64,000 nucleotides of DNA, taken from NCBI RefSeq assembly GCF_022701175.1, contig NZ_CP078088.1:558001-622000 (forward strand), in the 5' to 3' direction. Positions 51,635 through 60,900 of this stretch are shown here, in pieces. Origin of the DNA: Allobaculum sp. Allo2 (GTDB lineage Bacteria > Bacillota_I > Bacilli_A > Erysipelotrichales > Erysipelotrichaceae). The translations under genes were made by a program, and so were the position numbers. Position 1 is the stretch's first letter. Each line of letters starts with the position of its first letter. The notes beneath the pieces were generated by a model, which did not search any database, was not told where the DNA came from, and saw only the letters and a program-made list of their open reading frames with translations.

Positions 51635-52676
51635 CTACATCTCCTTCATTTTCGGGTCGAAGGCATCGCGCAGACCGTCAGCCAGCAGGTTGAAGGAAAG
51701 CATCAGAATACCGAGGATAACAACAGGAATAATGACCATGTACGGCGTAACCAGAATGGATTTGAAGCCGTCGTTGATCAGCGAACCCAGCGAAGCCTGC
51801 GGGGCAGGAACGCCAAGACCGACCATGGCGAGGAACGCTTCGTAGAAGATCGCGTTAGGAATGGAGAACATCGCCATGATGATGATCTGGCCAAAGATGT
51901 TCGGCAGAATTTTTTGAAAATAATGAAGAATCCGCTCGCGCCCAGCGTCTTGGAAGCCAGAATGAATTCTTCTTCCTTGATCTTAAGCACCTGCGCACGG
52001 GTGACACGGGCCATGCCGATCCACTCGGTCAGAATCAGGGCGACGATGATCGTATACAGACCCGGCTTCATGATGAGCAGAAGCAGCGTCAGAATAACGA
52101 GCGTCGGAATGGAGTTCACGATTTCCTGGAAGCGCTGCATGATCGAATCGACCAGACCGCCAAAGTAGCCGGAAATCATACCGTAAATAATGCCGATGAA
52201 GACGTTGACGAGAACCGCGGTTCCGGCAACGAACAGGAAATGCGGCAGCCTTCCCAGCAGCGAACCCACAGGTCGCGGCCGAGAACGTCGGTACCAAAAT
52301 AGTGGTAGACGTTGGCGTATTCGCCGACGTACTGTCGAATGCCGCCCTGGCCGTTGAACCAGCCGATCCATTCCAGACCCGGAATGCGCGGGGCCATGGA
52401 CTGTTCCGCGGTATTTACGGCGTCAAAGCTGTAATGCGAAAGCATCGGGCAGGCAAACGAAAGAATAAGGAAAACAACAATGATGGCACCGCCGATGAGC
52501 GCGCCCTTGTTGGATTTAAAACGAACCCATACGTCGTGCATGAAGGAGGAACTTGGCGTGACCTCGTCATGATCCAGACGCGTCGGGATGTCGATCAGCT
52601 CGTAGTCCTGATCGAGAACGCGATAGCCCTCGAGAAATTCATCGAGCTGTTTCTGACTGGAAATTTCAGCACGCAT
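51635..52676 (-). CDS. oppC: Oligopeptide ABC transporter permease OppC
   Basis: The repaired product has 347 residues: a hydrophilic N-terminal 70 residues, TM1, the loop FGTDVLGRDLWVR and a five-helix core with the EAA motif LASKTLGASGFFIIFKKILP. Frame breaks at 52236-52237 (C2 on the coding strand, expected C3) and 51910-51915 (A6, expected A7). ATG 52676 follows AAAGGGGG and is 1 bp past the oppB stop. Confidence 0.93.
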
Positions 52677-52677
52677 C

Positions 52678-53625
52678 TTAAGCGTCCCCCTTTCCAAGGC
52701 GAATACGCGGGTCGATGATGCCGTACAGCACATCGATCAGCAGCATGACAAAGATGTATAAAGCGGAGTACAGGAAACTGATCGCCAGAATGACGTTATA
52801 GTCGCGCACTTCAATCGCCTTGACGAGAAGCGAGCCAAGACCTGGAATCGCGCAGATTTTTTCGATAACCATACTTCCGGTCATCAGGCCAACGATAATC
52901 GGACCGAGAACGGTGATTACCGGAATCAGACAGTTGCGGATTGCGTGCATCCAGATCAGACGGCGCTGCGAAATGCCTTTGGCCTGCGCGAGCAGAATGT
53001 ATTCGCTGCCCAGCACTTCAATCATTTCCGAACGGGTAAAACGCGCGACGTTGGCGACAACGCCAAAGGACATGGCGACCATCGGAATGATCGAAGAAGC
53101 GACCGGCCGGGCGTTGTTGTAAATGACAGGCAGAACGGGCATCTGTACGCCGAAGAGGATCAGCAGCAGAAGACAGATGACAAAGGACGGGATGGAAACG
53201 CCGATAACAGACAGGATCGTCGCAAAGGTGTCCCAGAAATGGTTGCGGTTGAGCGCAGCCACGATCCCGAGAATCAGACCGAAAATCGTACCGATGACGC
53301 AGGCGCCGATACCCAGACCGAACGAAACGCCGATACGGGGTCCGACGAGTGCGGAAACCGGCATGTTGCGCTGAATCGCGTAGGAAATGCCAAAGTCGCC
53401 TTTAATCATGTTGGCAACGTAAATAAAGAACTGCTGCAGCACGGGCTTGTCGAGTCCGTAGGCTGCGTAAATCTGTGCTCTCTGCGCCTCGGTCAGTTTC
53501 TCATCGTTGAACGGCGTACCCGGCATCAGCTTAAGCATCAAGAAGAGTACGAAAACAATCACAAATAACGTAACGATGGAAATCAGAACCCGACGCAGGA
53601 TATATCGGATTGTTGATTTGTCCAT
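52678..53625 (-). CDS. oppB: Oligopeptide ABC transporter permease OppB
   Basis: An intact 315-residue permease with six helices. The N-terminal RYILRRVLISIVTLFVIV, the PGTPFND loop and the EAA motif YILLAQAKGISQRRLIWMHA are typical. It lies 69 bp downstream of oppA with a hairpin between them, and 1 bp before oppC. Confidence 0.95.
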   Translation of the reverse strand: MDKSTIRYILRRVLISIVTLFVIVFVLFLMLKLMPGTPFNDEKLTEAQRAQIYAAYGLDKPVLQQFFIYVANMIKGDFGISYAIQRNMPVSALVGPRIGVSFGLGIGACVIGTIFGLILGIVAALNRNHFWDTFATILSVIGVSIPSFVICLLLLILFGVQMPVLPVIYNNARPVASSIIPMVAMSFGVVANVARFTRSEMIEVLGSEYILLAQAKGISQRRLIWMHAIRNCLIPVITVLGPIIVGLMTGSMVIEKICAIPGLGSLLVKAIEVRDYNVILAISFLYSALYIFVMLLIDVLYGIIDPRIRLGKGDA

Positions 53626-53639
53626 AATGAATCCTTCCT

Positions 53640-53666
53640 AAAAACGGGCCCCTGGCCGGGACCCGT
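53640..53666 (-). terminator. Intercistronic hairpin between oppA and oppB
   Basis: ACGGG-T-CCC and GGG-G-CCCGT arms (53644-53666) form a GC-rich stem, followed on the minus strand by TTTTT. Partial termination or 3' stabilisation here would make oppA mRNA more abundant than the permease genes, common for binding proteins. Confidence 0.6.
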
Positions 53667-53694
53667 TCAAAACATGTCTTTGGCAGGAAAGCGG

Positions 53695-55374
53695 TTATTC
53701 CGTTTTGGCAAGGTTCTTATAAATATAAGGAACGCCGAAGGAATGGGCTTCAATGCCGGTAACTTTCTGGTTTACAAGGCTTGCACCACCGACCTGGAAG
53801 ATACCAACAACTGGGGAATCTTCCATCAGCAGTTCTTCTGCCTTGTGGAGAAGTTCCCAGCGTTCTTCAGGAGTTGCTGCGTTGGCTGCATCCTGAATCA
53901 TCGCATCGTATTCCGGGCTCGAGTAATCGCCGTAGTTGTAGGAATTGCCTGTAACCATCAGGTTAAGATACGTGGTCGGGTCGGCATAGTCCGGACCCCA
54001 GCGAGTCAGAACGATGTCAAAGTCGCGGGCTTTCTGGAGTTCAATGCGGTTTTCTTTTTCCTGGCTGACCATTTCGATCGTCAGACCCGGGAGTTTCTGA
54101 ATTTCGGACTGAATGAATTCAGCAGCCGGTTTGGCGGGATCGGATGGCTCGTAGAGCAGACGCAGGCTGATGGAATCAACGCCGAGTTCTTCCTTGGCTT
54201 TGTTCCAGTATTCTTCTGCGGCTTTCAGACCGTCATCGCCGACTTCTTCGTAGAACTTCTTGGCACCATCGGTGTAGTCCTTGCCGTCAGGTCCAGCGGC
54301 GAAGGCTTCCGGAACGAAGCCGCCGATCGCAATGGAACCGTCCTTGAGGACGTTGTCGCAAAGGTCGGTACGGTCGATGACGGTAGCGATGGCTTTGCGC
54401 AGGTTTTCGTTTTTCAGGTATTCATTGTTGAGGTTGTACTGGAGGTACCAGAGGTAGCCTTCGAGGTACGTGGTGTAGCTTGGGGAATCCTTGTATTTGT
54501 CAACGAGCGTGGAGTTGAGCTTGGTGAAGTCGGTCTGTCCGTTTTCAAAGCTCAGTGCGGAAGTAGACGCTTCCGGAACGATGTTGACGTCGATTCCGGC
54601 AACTTTGACGTTTTCGGCATCCCAGTAGGATTCGTTCTTGTCAAAGGAGAGGGAAGAACCCTTGGTCCACTGCGTCAGCTTGTATGGACCGTTGGCCAGC
54701 AGGTTGTCCGCGGTCAGACCGTAATTGTCGCCCTGCGCTTCAAAGAATTCCTGGTTGATCGGGTAGAATACCGGGAATGTCATCAGCGAAAGGAAGTACG
54801 GGCACTTCGTGGAAAGCTTGACTTCAAAGGTCTTGTCGTCAACGGCCTTAATGCCGAGCTTCTTGTCGGTTTCGCCGTCATAGACAATGGCTTCTGCATT
54901 TTCTACGCAGGCACCGTCTGCAGTAAACAGGTAAGCGTATTCGGCTTTCGGGTTTGCTGCGGTGTAATTCCATGCAAATACAAAATCGTTGGCCGTAACC
55001 GGTGTTCCGTTATCCCAGTTTGCGTCGCGCAGATGGAACGTGTAGGTCAGACCGTCATCGGAAAGCTCATAAGATTCCGCAATGCCAGGAACGGCATTTC
55101 CGTCTTTGTCCATCGTTTCGAGGCCTTCAACGGAAGCAGCGATCATCTCAAAAGACATGCCGTCTGTTGCGTAGCTGCTGTCCAGGGAGATCGCATCATT
55201 TTCCTTGGCCAGAGTCACCCGCTCACCGGTAGCGGAAGTCTTTGTACCCGACGTCTCAGAAGCGGAAGTCTTTGTGCCCGACGTCTCAGAAGCGGATGGC
55301 GCTGGCTGAGAGGAGCAGGCAGCAAGGGAAAGACCCATTGCACCGGCGGTAAGAACTGTGAGAAATTTTTTCAT
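53695..55374 (-). CDS. oppA: Oligopeptide-binding lipoprotein OppA
   Basis: An intact 559-residue SBP family 5 lipoprotein. Signal peptide with lipobox LAAC (lipidated Cys20), a Ser/Thr-rich linker made of two SETSGTKTSA-type repeats, then the peptide-binding domain (GLTYTFHLRDANWDNGTPVTA, ANGPYKLTQW, RWGPDYADPTTYLN). It captures extracellular oligopeptides for OppBCDF. It starts after GGAGG; a good promoter lies at 55402-55429. The 571-codon open frame on the opposite strand is a codon-bias artefact. Confidence 0.95.
   Translation of the reverse strand: MKKFLTVLTAGAMGLSLAACSSQPAPSASETSGTKTSASETSGTKTSATGERVTLAKENDAISLDSSYATDGMSFEMIAASVEGLETMDKDGNAVPGIAESYELSDDGLTYTFHLRDANWDNGTPVTANDFVFAWNYTAANPKAEYAYLFTADGACVENAEAIVYDGETDKKLGIKAVDDKTFEVKLSTKCPYFLSLMTFPVFYPINQEFFEAQGDNYGLTADNLLANGPYKLTQWTKGSSLSFDKNESYWDAENVKVAGIDVNIVPEASTSALSFENGQTDFTKLNSTLVDKYKDSPSYTTYLEGYLWYLQYNLNNEYLKNENLRKAIATVIDRTDLCDNVLKDGSIAIGGFVPEAFAAGPDGKDYTDGAKKFYEEVGDDGLKAAEEYWNKAKEELGVDSISLRLLYEPSDPAKPAAEFIQSEIQKLPGLTIEMVSQEKENRIELQKARDFDIVLTRWGPDYADPTTYLNLMVTGNSYNYGDYSSPEYDAMIQDAANAATPEERWELLHKAEELLMEDSPVVGIFQVGGASLVNQKVTGIEAHSFGVPYIYKNLAKTE
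55231..55290. repeat. Two 30-bp tandem repeats in the oppA linker
   Basis: 55231-55260 and 55261-55290 are identical except for one base. They encode the repeated lipoprotein linker and begin a third partial copy. Copy number could vary between strains. Confidence 0.85.
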
Positions 55375-55401
55375 TGTTCTCCTCCATAAAAATTTATTTC
55401 A

Positions 55402-55429
55402 ATTATAGATAGATGAAAATAATTTCCAA
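55402..55429 (-). promoter_or_regulatory. oppA promoter
   Basis: On the minus strand TTGGAA (55429-55424) and TATAAT (55407-55402) are 16 bp apart, about 28 bp upstream of the oppA start. Confidence 0.65.
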
Positions 55430-55552
55430 TCTCACGGAAACAACTTTCACAAATTTCCGCAAAAAATAGGCTGAAACCGCTTGCATCTGCTGAACTTTTT
55501 CTTTGTTTATATAGTCGGTGCGGTGCTTACAGCCTGTGAACAGACCGCCTGT

Positions 55553-55702
55553 AAAAAAGCAGACCCATTCGTAAGGCAAGCTGTCTGCGTGAAAATAAAA
55601 GATCAGGACTTTAGAAAGTCCTATGCTGATCAAAGATGAAAAACTATTCGGATCCGATACGCCTCCAAACGTGCCCGACAGGCGGATGGACGCATCCGCC
55701 TG
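55553..55702 (-). ncRNA. Candidate structured leader or small RNA upstream of oppA
   Basis: On the minus strand three hairpins occur in order: a 10-bp stem at 55702-55679 (loop of 4), a nested stem at 55631-55601 (GATCAG/CTGATC enclosing GGACTTT/AAAGTCC), and GCAGAC/GTCTGC (55588-55559) followed by six T. No coding gene precedes the terminator. It fits no riboswitch class I can recognise. It may be an attenuator for oppA or a free sRNA. Confidence 0.4.
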
Positions 55703-55869
55703 CTGCCCGCAAGCCAAAAGATATATCCGGCGCAGAGTGTGGTGAAATGCTATTCTGAAACCGGAACGTACAGAAGATTGCCGGTGATAAAAATGCACCG
55801 CAGCTTGTGTACGAAAGGCAGATCGAAGCCGGAAAAGAGGCAAAGGCCCGGTTTCCCGCTTCGTTTCGC

Positions 55870-55893
55870 CGATCCGGATCAAAATCCGGATCG
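55870..55893. promoter_or_regulatory. Perfect inverted repeat upstream of the aldo/keto reductase
   Basis: CGATCCGGAT and ATCCGGATCG flank a CAAA loop, 40 bp before the start at 55934. It could be a repressor site or an mRNA hairpin. Confidence 0.4.
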
Positions 55894-55933
55894 TAACTAT
55901 ACCGCCCATAATATATTGAAAGGAAAAACGTAT

Positions 55934-56956
55934 ATGTACATCGCGAATCCAGACCGTTATAAACAAATGGAATACCGCCGCTGCGGCAATTCCGGTCTTC
56001 TGCTTCCCACCCTCTCGCTGGGCCTATGGCAGAACTTTTCCGACCATTCTTCGTATGAAAACATGAAGAAGATGATCCTTACCGCCTTTGATCACGGCAT
56101 TACCCATTTCGATCTGGCCAACAACTACGGACCCGAACCTGGTGCCGCTGAAAAGTATTTTGGCCGCATTCTCAAGGAAGAACTCATGCCCTATCGCGAT
56201 GAGCTGATCATTTCGACAAAAGCCGGCTACGAAATGTGGGACGGCCCGTACGGAAACTGGGGTTCCCGCAAATACCTGCTGGCCAGTCTCGATCAGTCGC
56301 TGGCCCGCATGGGTCTCAACTACGTCGACATTTTCTACCATCACCGCATGGACCCGAATACCCCGCTTGAAGAAACGATGGGGCCCTCGCCCAGGCTGTT
56401 CGCGCCGGCAAGGCGCTGTACGCTGGCTTGTCCAACTACGATGGCGAAACGCTCAAAAGGCATGCGCCATTCTCGATGAGCTGAAAGTGCCCTACGTCAT
56501 CAACCAGAACCGCTACTCGATTCTTGACCGCACCGTGGAAACCAACGGCGCGCTCGCAGCCAGCAACGAACTGAACAAAGGCATGATTACGTTCTCCCCG
56601 CTGGCGAAAGGTCAGCTGACCGACCGCTATCTCAACGGCATTCCCGCTGACAGCCGCATTCGTACCGACGGCCGCTTTCTGCATGAGTCCGATCTGCCCG
56701 AAGCCAAAGTCGAAAAGCTTCGCGAGCTCAACGAACTGGCGAAGAAAAAGGCTGTGAGCTTTCCGCGCTCGCGCTGCGCTGGCTGCTCGACAAGGAAGGC
56801 GTTACGTCCGTTCTGATCGGCGCCAGCAAGCCCGAACAGATTCTCAAAAATCTCAAGGCGCTGGAAACGCCCTCGCTTACTCCAGAGGAAATGGAGCAGG
56901 TCGACAAAATTGCCGCCGAAATCCACGCGATTGAAAAACAGAATCAATCCAAATAA
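55934..56956 (+). CDS. Aldo/keto reductase, YghZ-like
   Basis: The repaired product has 341 residues. YRRCGNSGLLLPTLSLGLW, DLANNYGPEPGAAEKYFGR and the catalytic Asp/Tyr/Lys region (HFDLANNYG; STKAGYEMW) match the AKR14/YghZ group, which reduces L-glyceraldehyde 3-phosphate and other aldehydes with NADPH. Frame breaks: 56380-56383 (G4, expected G5), 56455-56458 (A4, expected A5) and 56745-56749 (A5, expected A6). It starts after AAAGGA and stands alone, ending at a terminator. Confidence 0.9.
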
Positions 56957-57004
56957 AGCCAGTTCCAGAGGATATCGCTCAGAATCCGAAAAAAGTCAAA
57001 GTCT

Positions 57005-57061
57005 AAAAGCCGCCTGTATTTAGCAAGTTCCCAGAGAATTTCGAAAGCCCAGGCGGCTTTT
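57005..57061 (+). terminator. Terminator after the aldo/keto reductase
   Basis: AAAAGCCGCCTG (57005-57016) pairs perfectly with CAGGCGGCTTTT (57050-57061) across a 33-nt loop. Confidence 0.65.
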
Positions 57062-57807
57062 GCGAGATGAGAAAACTTCGACTGGAGCGGAACGAATGCG
57101 TGCTTCATTCTTTTAAAGCAGCTGTTTTTTACGCGGGTATACTTGCGAAATGAAAGGGGTCGAAGGAAAAAGAAATCGAGGCAGATGGACTGGATCCAGA
57201 CGGTGAACAAAGTGGTAATTCCCGCTTCAAAACGTGGAGAAAGGAGCAGAAATTCCGTCCGTTTCTGCTGCGGATCCGCGGCGATCTTATGGATGCCCTT
57301 GAAATGCGAACTATCATGAGCGAGTTTTCGTCTGTTTTTTAAGAGGACTAAGGCGGATGCCGCCGGTGGGGTGTCTGGCCTTCTCCCGCCGCTTACCCCT
57401 GCCAGGTTAAGGAGCAGAATGCGTTCGCCAGAAGTGCCGTCAGCGGGTTTAGAAAATCGGTAATTTTTGCCAAATCGCTAAGACGGCCGATGACGCAGAC
57501 GTGAAGAACGGAAAAGTGCGAACAAACGATCGCTGCCTGACGTATTCGAAAATCGAGAATCGAGAATTGAAACGAAATTGTGCAGCAGATTAAGAACAGC
57601 GCGAAGGAATACCCGATCCGGCGGCGACTTTGAAATCGCACCGTGCCCGCATGAAACCGGCTCGCGTTGAGACAGGATCCCTTTGAGAAAGGATACAAAG
57701 GAGCGAAAGGACAGTCCAGGTTGCCTTGAAACGAAAATGAGGGTTTAATCCCTGCAAGCTTTTGGAAAACTCGCCGAGATTAAACCCTTAAAAATTTAGA
57801 ACGTCTG
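57062..57807. other. Intergenic stretch without a supported gene
   Basis: Short minus-strand frames here (for example 56944-57210 and 57393-57698) lack ribosome sites and recognisable motifs. AGGGTTTAATC (57740-57750) pairs perfectly with 57778-57788 over a 27-nt loop. GGCGG-ATG-CCGCC is a small hairpin near 57353-57365. Confidence 0.4.
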
Positions 57808-57853
57808 AAAAAGAGCGGATCTGCTGGATTTTTCCAGTACAGATCCGCTCTTT
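57808..57853 (-). terminator. Terminator of the large SGNH/LamG gene
   Basis: AAAGAGCGGATCTG (57810-57823) pairs perfectly with 57840-57853, with a CTGG/CCAG mini-stem in the loop. The minus strand runs into TTTTT. It is about 130 bp past the stop at 57986. A CTTCAG/CTGAAG inverted repeat lies between them (57863-57880 region). Confidence 0.7.
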
Positions 57854-57985
57854 GCACAGCTTCAGTTCAGCTGAAGGGTGCTGTATCCTCTGTCTGTTTC
57901 CTGAAGCTTTTACCTGGACTTATCCCTGCATTTTTACGGGAATCTGCCATTTTCAGATTTGAAACGGAACAGAACATACGCATTT

Positions 57986-60900
57986 TCAGATGGAAGACGA
58001 TTTCAGTTTTTCAGCTTCAGGGTTCAGACGCATTTCAAGCCAGAGCGTGTGGAGGTTTTTCACCGCATTATCAATGACGGTCTGCGAGTTCGAGGTGAGC
58101 GCATTTTTGCGGTTTGCAGGGCCGTATTAAAGCGGGTGTGGATCTCGTTCGGATTGCGGTACTCGCTCAGATCAATCTCTCCAATATCCGAAAGCAGCAT
58201 ACGCAAAGCGGTTGTATCCACTGTCGGTTGAGCCGGTTTTTCTTCAAGAGCTGCTTTTGCTTCGGTATAGCTCGTGAGCAGGCTGTCGATCTGCGCCTTT
58301 GAGGCATAGTCCGGTCCCTGACCAGTAATGGAGGCAGCCATGCAGTCTTCCAGAGCTTTTCTGGCGGCCGTATAGGCGGAAGCTGTTTCATCGGTATAGC
58401 CGGAGAGGTCAAGAGCTTTGTTCGCATCCAGTGTTTTATAGGCATTCGATGCGCTTGTCGCCAAGGATACCGCATACGCAAGACGCTCGGCAGAATCATC
58501 TACTTCCGCCTGCGAACTGAAGGTATCTGCGGGATTGTCGAGTGCTGCTTTGCCTGCACTGGCTTTCTGCGTGAGATACGTCTTCCACTGCTGCGGCAGG
58601 AGGGTATCCTGTTTGGCAGCCAGTGCGAGTGCATCATCGTAAGCTTTTTGGAGGGCTTTCAGATCGAACGTTACGACAGGTTCTTCACTCAGAGTCAGCG
58701 TTTGTTTTGCGACAGTCTGGTCGGTATAGGTGCTTCCGTTCCAGGAATCCGTGGTCCGAATCGTAACAGAAGCCTGTACATTTCCGGAAAGATCCTGCAG
58801 ATCAACAGAAATCGTGCCTAAAGACGATGCGTCTTTGCGGATCAGCTTCTTCGAGATTGTTGTTGAGCCTTTTGTAATGGTCAGTTCCGCTTCACCTACA
58901 GTCTTGCCAAGTTCTGTTTCGAGTGCGCTGAGGTTATAGCTGACGGTCTTGTGTTCGGTATCCAGAACCAGTTTCGTGTTCTTGATCGATTCAGAGGATG
59001 TAATAGGTTCGACCATATCCTGACGGGCAATCCGGGAATTGCTGTCGAAGATACCCATTTCCTGAATCACCTGTTTAGCCATGGCAATCTGACCAGGACC
59101 TACGGGGTGAATGCCGTCTTTTCCGCCGGAATGGTTGAACCAGAAGCCGGTGGAGGTAATCGATTTTTCATCGGATTTCTGTTTTTCATCAAACAGATCG
59201 AAGTGGTCGACCAGAATGCATCCCTGTTCTTCGGCAACTTCTTTTACCCACCTGTGGATATCGTCATTGCGTCCGATATGTCCGGCATGCGCCTGGTTGA
59301 CAATTTTCGGCGGAACGCGCAGAACGACAACTTTACCGTCTGCTTTCCACTCTTTTACGGCATCCGAGAGATGTTGTTTGTAGTCCGTGTAGAGCCAGTG
59401 GTTTCCTTCTGATGGACCATAGGCTCCATCGTTGGTACCGAGCATGCAGATGACAACGTCCGCTTCCTCTTTCCAGCGATCGTAGCGCTCATCTTTGTGC
59501 GTAAAGTAAGAACCAAAATCAGCATTCGAAATAGCTCCGTTGATGACAACGTCATTTGGACGATTCAGATCGTCATGGACGTAGCGTTCGAAGACATCCG
59601 GAACGCCGGTAAAGCCGTCTGTATAAACACCATGAGTGATCGAGTCGCCAACAAACAGCCAGGTCGTCTGCTGCTCCCGGGTCGTATACTGCTTGACCAG
59701 TTTCTGCAGGTCGGTCAGCTGATCGTAATCTTTTGCATCCGTAACTGCAGATGTTCCGGTCGTACCGGTTTTCTTCTTGTAAACAACAGCGCCATCCGCA
59801 TTGACGATCGTGAAATCAAATGCGGTCTCTGGGTTCAGACCATTGAAGACAACTGCCTTATTCGCAAACGCCTTTTTCGTTTTCTGACCATTCACTTCCA
59901 GAACGCCATAGTAGGTTCCGTCTGCCTGAATGGAAGCCTGCACGGAATTGGAAGTGACGGTGAAGACCGGCGTTTCTTCTTTAAGCGGAGCCAGCGGTGT
60001 GAAGGAATACTTGCTGAGCGTATTCAGATTGGCTGTTCCCATATCGCCGACACCGACAGCTGCACCAAGCTGGTTGCAGATCAGCAGATGACCTCTGGCG
60101 TTCAGGTTACCGTTTGCATCGAAGGATTTTTCATCCTCGCCGGCAGCCTTGAACAGGGCTTCGTGATCCACTACGACGATGGAATCGCCGTATGTTGAGA
60201 AGTCTGCTGCAATCACTGCATCGACAAGAGCTTTCAGATCTCTGGAAGCGTCCCCTTTACAGGCGGAATCTGAAGCAGGGTGAAGCGTTTGGCTTCAATA
60301 TTCTTTGTCAGGATCGATTTCAGACTGTCTTTGATCTGCTGGTCGCTCAGAGATTCGTTGCCATCGAGCATGAGCAGGACAGAACGCGGGCCATATTTAT
60401 TGATCAGAGAATCGTACTGTTCATCGATAGTTTTGATCGTGTTGCCTGGAATGGAACGGTTGATGACATAGCGCTGGCGGTTGAAGTTGGCCAGGTCGTA
60501 TCCGCCGTTGGCATTGTGGTCGAGACTGATGTTCAGATGGAACAGTTTGTAGTAGGTTTCGTTGTAGCCAAGGATATCGTTTCCAGCGGACGCCAGGCCG
60601 CCGCCGACAGCTACCCAGTGCTTATTTCCGGAGGTATCAAACAGCTGATTTTTCGTTAAAGGGGCTTCATCCGCTTTTGTCAGTTCGATGAGCTCTTCAT
60701 TGGAGAGCGGTTCGTCCACAACGGCTGCATAGTCGATTTCACCATTGAAAAGTCCCGCAAAAGACGATGTGTCTGTGCCTGCTGCTTTGCGAACACCGCC
60801 GATCAGAACTTCATCTGCAGCGCCGCCAAGCCGGGTAAACAGACCTGCAAAAGACGAGTTATTTGGATAGCTGAAGACTTTTGATCCATCGAGTGTCACG

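Noticed and set aside
53674..55389. A 571-codon plus-strand open frame antisense to oppA
   Set aside because: It mirrors oppA codon bias, lacks a ribosome site and any domain; oppA has a signal peptide, lipobox and promoter.
55553..55760. A T-box or SAM riboswitch upstream of oppA
   Set aside because: No GGTGGNACCGCG element and no S-box consensus; kept only as an unassigned structured element.
56944..57210. An 88-codon minus-strand ORF that at first looked like a transposase tail
   Set aside because: It overlaps the terminator and 3' end of the aldo/keto reductase gene, has no ribosome site and no clear family match.
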